A DNA stretch of 5,740 bases. Origin: Puniceicoccales bacterium. Its GTDB lineage: Bacteria > Verrucomicrobiota > Verrucomicrobiia > Opitutales > UBA953. Below, piece after piece: positions 1 to 5,740 of this stretch (the first letter of the stretch is position 1; the number at the start of each line of letters is the position of its first letter). The notes beneath the pieces were generated by a model that was not told the origin of the DNA, made no database searches, and saw only the letters and a program-made list of their open reading frames with translations. The stretch is from NCBI GenBank assembly GCA_031289285.1, contig JAITPT010000295.1:1-5740 (forward strand), read 5' to 3'. The position numbers and the translations under genes were made by a program.

Positions 1-279
1 GGGCACTCCTAAAAATAAATCTGCATGTCCGAAAACAACGATGCTTTTCGTCCCGTAGGGACGGGATGTCGGTAGCACGGGGTTTCAACCCCGTGTTCGT
101 GATCCCCCCCCACGTCGCGGCCCCTAGGGACGCAACCCGTGTTTGGCGCGGGTGTTGCCTCCCTACGGGGCGCGGGTGTAGGGGTGGCAATTTCACGGGA
201 CTAAAGTCCCGTGCTACCGACATTTCGTCCCTACGGGACGGGAGATGCACCAATGCAAAATTTATTTTTAGGAGCACCC
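1..279. repeat. MITE/REP-like element with nested inverted repeats
   Basis: The ends are imperfect terminal inverted repeats: 1-25 matches the complement of 254-279, with a perfect 15-base core (6-20 against 260-274). Inside, a 33-base arm at 49-81 matches the complement of 208-240 with only two mismatches. Each inner arm contains the palindrome CGTCCCGTAGGGACG (6-bp stem) and abuts a perfect 9-bp hairpin with a 2-base loop, at 76-95 and at 194-213. The centre holds a third, imperfect inverted pair (about 121-139 against 149-170). No transposase or convincing coding frame is present; open frames here are by-products of the repeat. The layout resembles non-autonomous, REP/REPIN-type elements. 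The left end coincides with the window edge, so the true boundary and any target duplication cannot be seen. The element lies downstream of the receptor gene's stop and could also act as a transcription end or mRNA-stabilising structure. That role is inference. Confidence 0.8.
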
Positions 280-290
280 TAATGGAAACC

Positions 291-327
291 CCTTGTGTCC
301 TTTGTGTTGTCCTTTGTGCCCTTTGTG
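291..327. repeat. Degenerate CCTTTGTG tandem repeats
   Basis: CCTTTGTG occurs at 299-306, 311-318 and 320-327, with a shortened copy CCTTGTG at 291-297. The copies are irregularly spaced (12 and 9 bases between starts). The tract sits between the palindromic element and the receptor gene's stop codon. No coding role is apparent, and I see no clear hairpin plus T-tract terminator for the receptor gene in 281-359. Confidence 0.5.
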
Positions 328-359
328 GTTAAACCGAATTCCGCTTTTGAGGTCGGATA

Positions 360-3248
360 TCAGAGCCGATAGGTTGCTTTTAGGACGACGCCGAGGCGTT
401 CGGCGGGGAGCAGGTAATTCGGTTGGTTGCCAGAATAATTGCTGCCTTGCGCCCAGTTTCTTTCGTCGGTGGCGTTTAGAATATCCAGACTCACACGCCA
501 GTTTTTACCAGCGTAATATGCGCCGACGTCCAGACCGTATTGCGAGTGAACTTTGGCGACACTGGAGGCCTTCCACGAGGAGGTTGCCCAGAGTGTTGTC
601 TTGATACCAAAACCGTTGTCGAATTGGTAATTTAGCCAGAAGTTTGTGGTGTGGTCAGGGAAGTTCTGTTGCTTAGTGCCACCTGCGGCGGTGACGTCGA
701 GGATGCTCCAGTTTGCACCGAGCGAGAAGTTATTTGTCGGCTGGTAAGCGATAGAGAGTTCATAGCCCTCGTAGGTGGTGGGCACGCCTTCGCCGCCGTC
801 GGGGTGTGCATTGCTGGGTGCCTGCGGGTTGTAGCGTTGCTGCTCAAAATAGGCGACAGTGAGAAAAAGTTCGTTCTTCAAGAGTTCAAACTTTGCGCCA
901 AACTCGCGTAGGGTGCTCAAGCGGTGGAAGTCGCTTTTGCGGAACTTGTAGTTGTGGTTATCTTTGTAATCTGTATTGAAGCCCATCGTCATGCAGCAAG
1001 AGCAATCGGAGGACGCATAGTCTTTATCAAAAGCGGCGTAAACCGTCACCCAATCAACGGGTTGAAAAGAGATGCTGCCATTGATGTCGTAGTTGCGCTC
1101 GTTGGTTTTGGCACGGAAGTTTTCGCGTGTGTATTGCTGGAGAATGCCGTTATCAACAGCGTAGTCGGTTGACCATGTCGGTTTAATGCGGTCATTGATA
1201 AATGTGACACGTGCGCCGCCGCGTAGAAAGAACATCTTCCCGATAGAAAGTTTCTGTTCGGTGAAAAGGTTAGTCTGTGTGAGTTGGTTCACGCGAATCA
1301 TTCCGTCCCAAGGCGCGATACTTGTATAGCGTCCATTTCCCGCGTAGAAGTTTGCATTGATGGGTGTGTAAAAACCGTAGCCAGTGCCAGCGGCGTAGCG
1401 CGGACGTCCCATGCTATCTATTATCCAATCGTAACCGTTTTGTGCGGTGGGGATGTCGGCATATATGTTGTTGGTAGCGAGCATAGTTCCGTAGCCAAGT
1501 TTGCCGCCGCCGTCGGCGGGATTGGTGACGTCTTGTGTGTTGTTCCAAGCGAGGTTGCTTGCGCTGACCATATCGCAAAGGTTCCACAAATAGCGCACTT
1601 CAAAACCGGAGTTGCTTTGGTGGCGAACGCTAAGTTTTTTAAGCAAATCTGTAAGACCGCCGAGTGCGCCGAGTTTTAGCGAGCCAAGTTCGTAATCGGT
1701 AGCGACTTCAAAGCGCGAGGTCGCCATCTTGTTAATCATATAACTGTGGTAGCCGTCGTTGCCATAAACATAACTGTTGACTTGATGGTAGAGCGAGTTG
1801 TTTGTGACGGTGATGTGGTCGTTGATACGCAGTGTGGCGATGTTCTGGAAGACGTGTTCTTTGGTCGTGCTAAACGCCGTGTCACTGTAAATCGTCTGTG
1901 TGCCGTTGATAGGAACGAGCGTGTATTGGTCGGCGGCGGGCGCTTGGAAAGTGACCGCGAGCGGCTGGTCTCTTGTAAAGTGCAGGTCAACGCCGTTTTT
2001 GAGTGTGTATTGGTCGGCATCGGGCTGGCGGGAGGTGCCAGTTGTTTGCGCGAACGAGCCGAGATTTGCGCGCGAGGCATAGAGGTAAGAGCGCGCGGTG
2101 TGCCCCGGCCCCGATGAGTTAAACACATTGCCGCTGGCGTCTATATAAGCAGTGACTCGCGGCACGTAGGAGCCGGAGCGGTATTGCCAGTTGTCAATCA
2201 GGTTTTGGTCAACGCGATTGATACCGTAGGGCATGGGGCCACCAGCGTCGGTGTAGTTGTAATTGGTGTTAATGGTGAGGTTCTTTGTCGGTTTCCAAGT
2301 GACGGCACCGTAGAGGTCGTAGAAGTCGCTCAGCGAGTTTGCCCAATACTGTTCGGCGTAGGTGCGCTGGAGACTGAAGCGGACGGCGAGTTCGTCTTTT
2401 TTAACAACGTAGTTTTGGTCAACTTGGGCGGTGACTTGCGGGTAAGTTGTGCTGGAGTTTGTGCCGAGGCGGCTCAGGGTCAGCGAGAGTTCGGTGCGGT
2501 TGTTGTCGAAGAATGGTTTTTTGGTCACGTAGTTGACAACGCCAGCGGTGCGCACCGTGGAACCTTGGATGACGCTCGGCACACCGGCGATGATGTCAAC
2601 GGATTCCCAGGCATTGTTGTTGAAGGGGCGAACGGCGGCGGGCAGGAGCAAAACGCCGTTGCGGGAGGTGTCGGCGGTGCCGCCGCGAATGTAAGAGAAC
2701 GTGGAAAAGTTGGAAGCGCCGAGGCGTCCGACGCTCGGCGAGTAGCGGGCGAGGTCGTTGAAACTTTGGAAGTGGTCGTTCTCAAGTTGCGTCGTGGCGA
2801 CTTGGAAAATCGAGCGCGGAGTGTTCAGCACGTATTCCTCAAAACCGTAGAAACTGGAATTGGGGCGGACGGGCAAAACCGTCTTTTCGACACTGGCACC
2901 TTCAACGGAAACGGCGTCGAACACCGTGGCTTCTTCGCCGGAGGGAGTCGCGGCGGCGGGGGCAGCGGGCGCAGGTGCGGCAGTGGGCGACGCGGCGGAT
3001 GCACGAGCGGCGGGAGCTGGCGCGGGCGCGGCGGCTGGTGCGACGGCGCGAGTCGGAGCCGATGTGGCCGGAGTAGCTGCGGCTGGCGCGGCGGCTGGTG
3101 TGGCTGCGGGAGCGGGTTGCGCTGCTGTGGTGGGCGCGCCGACGGCATCCGCCGCATGAACGGGCGGGATGAGCGGGTGCGCCGCGAGTGCGACGGCGAG
3201 GGCTTGGAGGAAGCGTTTGCCGAGTTTGAGTGTGGCTTTGTGTTTCAT
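360..3248 (-). CDS. TonB-dependent outer-membrane receptor
   Basis: This encodes an outer-membrane beta-barrel that imports a ligand (siderophore, cobalamin, sugar or other; not identifiable here) using TonB energy. The chosen ATG at 3246-3248 begins a clean Sec signal peptide: basic MKHKATLKLGKR, a hydrophobic stretch, and cleavage after PPVHA (residue 32). An in-frame ATG at 3309-3311 would add 21 polar residues before it. Neither start has a strong Shine-Dalgarno sequence. Residues 33-102 are almost pure Ala/Pro/Thr. ATVFDAVSVEG (about 107-117) may serve as the TonB box. The plug covers about 120-265, including LNTPRSI, YIRGG and PFFDNN. The barrel runs to the end with alternating aromatic strands and the typical C-terminus LPAERLGVVLKATYRL. 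The roughly 962-residue length is at the long end for the family. A Cys/Met cluster, CSCCMTM, occurs at 749-755. There is no obvious partner gene in the window. The family call is firm; the substrate is unknown. Confidence 0.93.
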   Translation of the reverse strand: MKHKATLKLGKRFLQALAVALAAHPLIPPVHAADAVGAPTTAAQPAPAATPAAAPAAATPATSAPTRAVAPAAAPAPAPAARASAASPTAAPAPAAPAAATPSGEEATVFDAVSVEGASVEKTVLPVRPNSSFYGFEEYVLNTPRSIFQVATTQLENDHFQSFNDLARYSPSVGRLGASNFSTFSYIRGGTADTSRNGVLLLPAAVRPFNNNAWESVDIIAGVPSVIQGSTVRTAGVVNYVTKKPFFDNNRTELSLTLSRLGTNSSTTYPQVTAQVDQNYVVKKDELAVRFSLQRTYAEQYWANSLSDFYDLYGAVTWKPTKNLTINTNYNYTDAGGPMPYGINRVDQNLIDNWQYRSGSYVPRVTAYIDASGNVFNSSGPGHTARSYLYASRANLGSFAQTTGTSRQPDADQYTLKNGVDLHFTRDQPLAVTFQAPAADQYTLVPINGTQTIYSDTAFSTTKEHVFQNIATLRINDHITVTNNSLYHQVNSYVYGNDGYHSYMINKMATSRFEVATDYELGSLKLGALGGLTDLLKKLSVRHQSNSGFEVRYLWNLCDMVSASNLAWNNTQDVTNPADGGGKLGYGTMLATNNIYADIPTAQNGYDWIIDSMGRPRYAAGTGYGFYTPINANFYAGNGRYTSIAPWDGMIRVNQLTQTNLFTEQKLSIGKMFFLRGGARVTFINDRIKPTWSTDYAVDNGILQQYTRENFRAKTNERNYDINGSISFQPVDWVTVYAAFDKDYASSDCSCCMTMGFNTDYKDNHNYKFRKSDFHRLSTLREFGAKFELLKNELFLTVAYFEQQRYNPQAPSNAHPDGGEGVPTTYEGYELSIAYQPTNNFSLGANWSILDVTAAGGTKQQNFPDHTTNFWLNYQFDNGFGIKTTLWATSSWKASSVAKVHSQYGLDVGAYYAGKNWRVSLDILNATDERNWAQGSNYSGNQPNYLLPAERLGVVLKATYRL
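3025..3100. repeat. 16-base direct repeat in Ala/Pro linker coding region
   Basis: GGCGCGGCGGCTGGTG occurs identically at 3025-3040 and 3085-3100, exactly 60 bases (20 codons) apart, inside the receptor's Ala/Pro-rich segment. The in-frame spacing fits expansion of the linker by duplication or slippage. Confidence 0.7.
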
Positions 3249-3402
3249 TGGATTGTGACGGATGTGTGGTTTGTTTGCGGTTGTTGAGTGAACAAGTTCG
3301 TAATTGCACATTCGGCAAAAACGAACACGCCGCCTATTCTGTGTTCTTTACCAAAAATAGAAAGATAAAAACGCAACCCACTGAAACATAAAAGCAATCC
3401 TT

Positions 3403-3435
3403 ATTGTTGTTATTATTAGTCATAATAGTAACAAT
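3403..3435. promoter_or_regulatory. AT-rich inverted repeat, candidate operator
   Basis: ATTGTTGTTATTAT (3403-3416) pairs with ATAATAGTAACAAT (3422-3435): 12 of 14 positions are complementary around the 5-base centre TAGTC. It lies about 90 bases upstream of the longest possible receptor start and 155 bases upstream of the preferred start. AT-rich dyads of this kind are typical of metal-responsive (Fur-type) operators upstream of TonB-dependent receptors, but it does not match a Fur box closely. The structure is seen directly; the regulatory role is inferred. Confidence 0.35.
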
Positions 3436-3502
3436 TCAGATTTTGCCGTCCGTGAATTGGGGACAGGTCTGATTTTTGCGATGCATGCTTCGCGCCCACG
3501 CA

Positions 3503-3574
3503 GCAGACTTGGCAGTCTGCGCTACGGTAGCGGTGTCTCGGGGTCGCTTTGAAAGCGGTGTCGGCGGGCGCTAC
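3503..3574. repeat. REP-like palindrome cluster
   Basis: Several perfect dyads lie in sequence: GCAGACT-TGGC-AGTCTGC (3503-3520), GCTAC-G-GTAGC (3521-3531) and CGCTTT-G-AAAGCG (3545-3557). An outer pair, GTAGCG (3527-3532) and CGCTAC (3569-3574), encloses the last one. GCGGTGTC is also directly repeated (3530-3537 and 3555-3562). This is the signature of a dispersed, non-coding palindromic repeat rather than a gene. It is unrelated in sequence to the element at the left end of the window. Confidence 0.65.
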
Positions 3575-3627
3575 GTTATCACTCCGCGCCCTCTGCGTCC
3601 GCACTCCGCTCATTCGTTCCATGCCCT

Positions 3628-3642
3628 ATGACGACTCGTCAT
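3628..3642. repeat. Short perfect palindrome
   Basis: ATGACG-ACT-CGTCAT is a perfect 6-bp dyad with a 3-base centre, directly right of the REP-like cluster. It could be a regulator-binding site or the edge of the repeat. It has no T-tract, so it is not a standard terminator. Confidence 0.4.
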
Positions 3643-3786
3643 GTCAAATAACTTATTTAGCCTGGTAAATTATTCGGCAGGGTGCGCGTCGGGAAAGCGC
3701 AAACCGCCGCCGCCTCAAAATCTTGCGCAAACCGTGCCGCTGAACTGCCGTTCTTAGGTTAATTTTCGCCATCCACACGTGCATAG

Positions 3787-3807
3787 TTTTTTTGGGGGGG
3801 GGAGGGG
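3787..3807. other. Homopolymer run T7-G9-A-G4
   Basis: Seven T, nine G, one A and four G follow one another about 115 bases upstream of the metH-like start. Long G runs are prone to slippage during replication and to sequencing error. A promoter-spacing (phase-variation) role is possible but has no further support here. Confidence 0.5.
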
Positions 3808-3920
3808 TAAAAATCGTTCATCAATCAATTCCTATATCTTGATAGATTACGCTTGTGTTTGCGATGCGAAGGGGAAGCCTTTGTCTTCCTTCGCGCCGCC
3901 GCTTCATCCCTCCAAGAACG

Positions 3921-5740
3921 ATGCCCAACGACACAGCCAGACAATCGCCACCGTCAATCAATTTGCCGCTTTCCGAAAAAGGCGAGCGTCTCGTCGCGCT
4001 CCTTCGCACACGCATCGTCTATCTCGACGGCGCGATGGGGACGTTGTTGCAACGGCGAAAGTTTTCCGAGGCGGATTTTCGCGGGGCGCGTTTTGCAGAG
4101 CACTCACGCGAACTCAAGGGCGATGGCGATGTGCTTTCGCTCACGCAGCCGGAGGCGGTTGCCGATTGCCACCGCGCTTACTTCGAGGCCGGCGCGGACA
4201 TCGTGACGACGAACTCGTTTATCGCCACGGCGGTCTCGCAAGCGGACTACGGGCTGGAGCAGCTCGTGCGCGAAATGAACACCGCCGCCGCCGGAATTGC
4301 CGCCCGCGTCGCCCGCGAAACCGAGGCCGCCGAACCCGGGCGCGAGTGCTGGGTGGCGGGTTCGATTGGGCCGACAAACCGCTCGCTGTCGTTCTCGCGC
4401 GATGTCGCCGACCCGGGCGCACGCGACGCCACTTTCGCCCAGCTGCGCGACGATTACCGCGAAGCCGTTGGCGGTCTGCTCGACGGCGGCGCGGACGTGC
4501 TGTTGCTCGAAACCATCTTCGACACGCTCAACGCGAAGGCCGCGCTGTTTGCCATCGGCGAGGAGTTCGCCGCTCGCCGCCAACGCTGGCCGCTCGTCAT
4601 CTCCGGCACTATCGCCGACCAATCGGGGCGCACGCTCACGGGCCAAACCACGGAGGCGTTTTGGAACAGCGTCCGCCACGCCGCGCCGCTCGCCATCGGC
4701 ATGAACTGCGCGTTGGGCGCGGCGCAGATGCGGCCATTCATCGCAGAACTCGCAGCGAAGGCGGACTGCTTCGTTTCGTGCCACCCCAACGCCGGTTTGC
4801 CCGACCCGCTCTCGCCAACGGGTTTTCCCGAAGGCCCAGAAGACACCGCCATGCTACTGCGCGAGTTCGCCGACGCGGGCATCGTCAACATCGTCGGCGG
4901 TTGCTGCGGCACGACGCCGGAACACATCCGCGCCATCGTCCGCGCCACCCGCCATTGCCGCCCGCGCCAAATCCCAGCCATCGTCCCGGCCTTGCGCCTG
5001 AGTGGGCTGGACGCGCTCAACTCGCTCGCGCCGCAGGAAATTGAAATGCTGCGGAATAAGGGTGGCACACCTTTCAGCGATACCACTTCCGCAGCAATGG
5101 GCGCGGAGCTTGGCGCACCGTTTGGGATTGTCAAGCGTGCCACCATGCCTCGCACAGCGCACAACAAACAAACGGCAGAAGTCGCCGCCGCGCCGTTTAT
5201 CGGCAAAATTCTCACGAACAAAAGCGATGGCACGCATGGCGTCGTATCGAAGAAGTCGCTACAAAAAATGTTCAGCGGAAAAGCCGTTAAAAAATCCGCC
5301 AATGTCGCTGCCCACTTCAATGCCGTCGCCAATGCAGACTGGCTTTTTGAAAACGCAGAGTTGGCACTGAGCCACCCAGACACCAAGCCCGACGTGGGGC
5401 AGCGGCACATTAAAAGCATACACCGCTATCTCGCGCCGATGTTGTTCGCTGGGGAAATTCACGTCGTCAAAATCACGGTGAAGGAGTTTCTCGACCAAAA
5501 CACCGGAAACAAAATCTACTCCGTCGAGGCGATGGGCGTTTCGCAAAAGCAAGAACCCGCCACGGGGGCGGGTTCGAGTCGCGCAGGTCATTCAGGGCAG
5601 TTAACTGGAGGTTCAAGGACGACTTCCCTTGTATCAAATCCAGTTCCGATTGATGACCTTGGCGGGAAGGTTGCCGCACTGGTCGCCGATGTCAAGCAAG
5701 CCCTGTGCGCACCGCCCGCTGTCCGTCCCCCGCTCCTGCT
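3921..5740 (+). CDS. metH: MetH homocysteine-methyltransferase module fused in frame to a polyvalent-protein (LPD3-like) segment; 3' end outside window
   Basis: Residues 1-366 are the N-terminal module of cobalamin-dependent methionine synthase, which binds and activates homocysteine for methyl transfer from methylcobalamin. Visible landmarks are YLDGAMGT (34-41), TTNSF (96-100), LLLETIFDT (194-202), SGTI (228-231), GMNC (Cys263), CHPNAGLP (287-294) and GGCCGT (Cys328, Cys329). The three cysteines are the family's zinc ligands. LRLSGLDAL (358-366) is the usual exit into the pterin-binding module, where FVNIGERTNVTGS-like sequence should follow. Instead the same frame continues into phage-type sequence (about 425-540) and stays open to the window end: 606 complete codons, no stop. 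The cobalamin-binding and reactivation modules are not seen. ATG 3921 was preferred because it follows a weak purine stretch (AAGAA). In-frame ATG 3864 would add 19 residues, and the frame is closed by TAG at 3843. The module identity is firm; whether the fusion is real, disrupted or an assembly join is open. Confidence 0.85.
   Translation, partial: MPNDTARQSPPSINLPLSEKGERLVALLRTRIVYLDGAMGTLLQRRKFSEADFRGARFAEHSRELKGDGDVLSLTQPEAVADCHRAYFEAGADIVTTNSFIATAVSQADYGLEQLVREMNTAAAGIAARVARETEAAEPGRECWVAGSIGPTNRSLSFSRDVADPGARDATFAQLRDDYREAVGGLLDGGADVLLLETIFDTLNAKAALFAIGEEFAARRQRWPLVISGTIADQSGRTLTGQTTEAFWNSVRHAAPLAIGMNCALGAAQMRPFIAELAAKADCFVSCHPNAGLPDPLSPTGFPEGPEDTAMLLREFADAGIVNIVGGCCGTTPEHIRAIVRATRHCRPRQIPAIVPALRLSGLDALNSLAPQEIEMLRNKGGTPFSDTTSAAMGAELGAPFGIVKRATMPRTAHNKQTAEVAAAPFIGKILTNKSDGTHGVVSKKSLQKMFSGKAVKKSANVAAHFNAVANADWLFENAELALSHPDTKPDVGQRHIKSIHRYLAPMLFAGEIHVVKITVKEFLDQNTGNKIYSVEAMGVSQKQEPATGAGSSRAGHSGQLTGGSRTTSLVSNPVPIDDLGGKVAALVADVKQALCAPPAVRPPLL
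5190..5542 (+). other. LPD3-like polyvalent-protein domain inside the metH-like frame
   Basis: Residues about 425-540 of the fused frame show the pattern I associate with the large polyvalent protein-associated domain 3 (LPD3) and related barnase/EndoU/ColicinE5/RelE-like segments of phage and conjugative-element proteins. Key blocks are FIGKILTN (426-433), VVSKKSLQKMFSGKAVKKS, VANADWLFENA, HIKSIHRYLAP (496-506), VVKITVKE (515-522) and IYSVEA (532-537). These proteins are thought to be delivered with, or to protect, mobile DNA; a catalytic role cannot be judged here. G+C is lower than in the preceding MetH module. Exact family (LPD3 or a sister domain) is from memory of its motifs and unsearched. 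Confidence 0.65.
5553..5575. repeat. Perfect GC-rich hairpin within coding frame
   Basis: GAACCCGCC (5553-5561) and GGCGGGTTC (5567-5575) form a perfect 9-bp stem around the loop ACGGG. It sits just after the LPD3-like block and is translated as part of a Gly/Ser/Thr-rich linker. No T-tract follows, so it is not a standard terminator for plus-strand transcription. A perfect 10-base palindrome, CAGTTAACTG, lies nearby at 5598-5607. Confidence 0.7.

Larger units (their letters stand above)
3249..3920. other. Intergenic region between divergent genes
   Basis: About 670 bases separate the receptor start from the metH-like start. The part nearest the receptor (about 3330-3440) is AT-rich and is the likely promoter zone for the minus-strand gene, though no convincing -35/-10 pair can be named. 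The middle (3503-3642) is packed with palindromes, listed separately. The stretch 3660-3780 shows only a 10-base direct repeat, GCGCAAACCG (3697-3706 and 3725-3734). No tRNA, no riboswitch-like conserved boxes and no credible small gene were recognised. The short open frame at 3416-3622 (minus) lies over the palindrome cluster and looks spurious. Confidence 0.6.

Noticed and set aside
1..279. CRISPR array
   Set aside because: The repeats are inverted and nested, not regularly spaced direct repeats with unique spacers.
66..332. 88-residue open frame in the left-end repeat
   Set aside because: It translates across the nested palindromes and CCTTTGTG repeats; its content is dictated by the repeat and there is no sign of a protein.
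2184..3287. 367-residue plus-strand open frame opposite the receptor gene
   Set aside because: Its Gly/Val/Arg-rich composition mirrors the Ala/Pro linker and barrel codons of the receptor on the other strand; it is a shadow.
3416..3622. 68-residue minus-strand open frame
   Set aside because: It runs through the REP-like palindrome cluster and the AT-rich dyad, without a ribosome binding site or a protein-like pattern.
3660..3920. Cobalamin or SAM riboswitch upstream of the metH-like gene
   Set aside because: Such elements often precede metH, and 3676-3706 (GGCAGGGTGCG...GCGCAAACCG) looks superficially similar, but the conserved B12-box and the SAM-riboswitch core are not present in either orientation.
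3779..5044. 421-residue plus-strand open frame
   Set aside because: It is an Arg/His/Pro-rich shadow of the metH-like gene in another frame. The frame starting at 3921 carries all methionine synthase motifs.
4454..5419. 321-residue minus-strand open frame opposite the metH-like gene
   Set aside because: It is antisense to strongly conserved coding sequence, has no recognisable motifs, and spans the junction between two unrelated modules.

Overview
The window carries two divergently transcribed protein-coding genes separated by about 670 bases of non-coding DNA, plus a palindrome-rich repeat at the left edge. The organism is a Gram-negative, diderm bacterium, because one gene encodes a TonB-dependent outer-membrane receptor with a Sec signal peptide. 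The receptor style, the weak ribosome binding sites and the 'GTCGGTAGCACGGG' and 'GCAGACTTGGCAGTCTGC' palindromic repeats suggest a verrucomicrobial (Opitutales-like) genome. This placement is an inference from pattern memory, not a search result.

Layout. Bases 1-279 form a non-coding, MITE/REP-like element with AT-rich terminal inverted repeats and several nested GC-rich hairpins. Bases 291-327 hold short CCTTTGTG repeats. Bases 360-3248 (minus strand) encode a TonB-dependent receptor of about 962 residues with an unusual Ala/Pro-rich segment between signal peptide and plug. Bases 3249-3920 are intergenic. They contain an AT-rich inverted repeat that may be an operator, a second REP-like palindrome cluster, a small perfect palindrome and a T7-G9 homopolymer run. 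From 3921 to the right edge (plus strand) runs one open frame that does not stop within the window.

The plus-strand gene is the most interesting part. Its first ~366 residues are a textbook homocysteine-binding module of cobalamin-dependent methionine synthase (MetH), with all three zinc-binding cysteines. At the point where MetH should continue into the pterin-binding module, the frame instead continues without interruption into a segment resembling the LPD3 domain of large polyvalent proteins from phages and conjugative elements. G+C drops from 70% (84/120 in 4921-5040) to about 54% (163/300 in 5041-5340). This is either a genuine chimeric gene, an in-frame insertion of mobile-element DNA into metH, or an assembly join. 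The sequence alone cannot decide among these.

Nothing ties the two genes into one pathway beyond their head-to-head arrangement. I see no cobalamin or SAM riboswitch between them.
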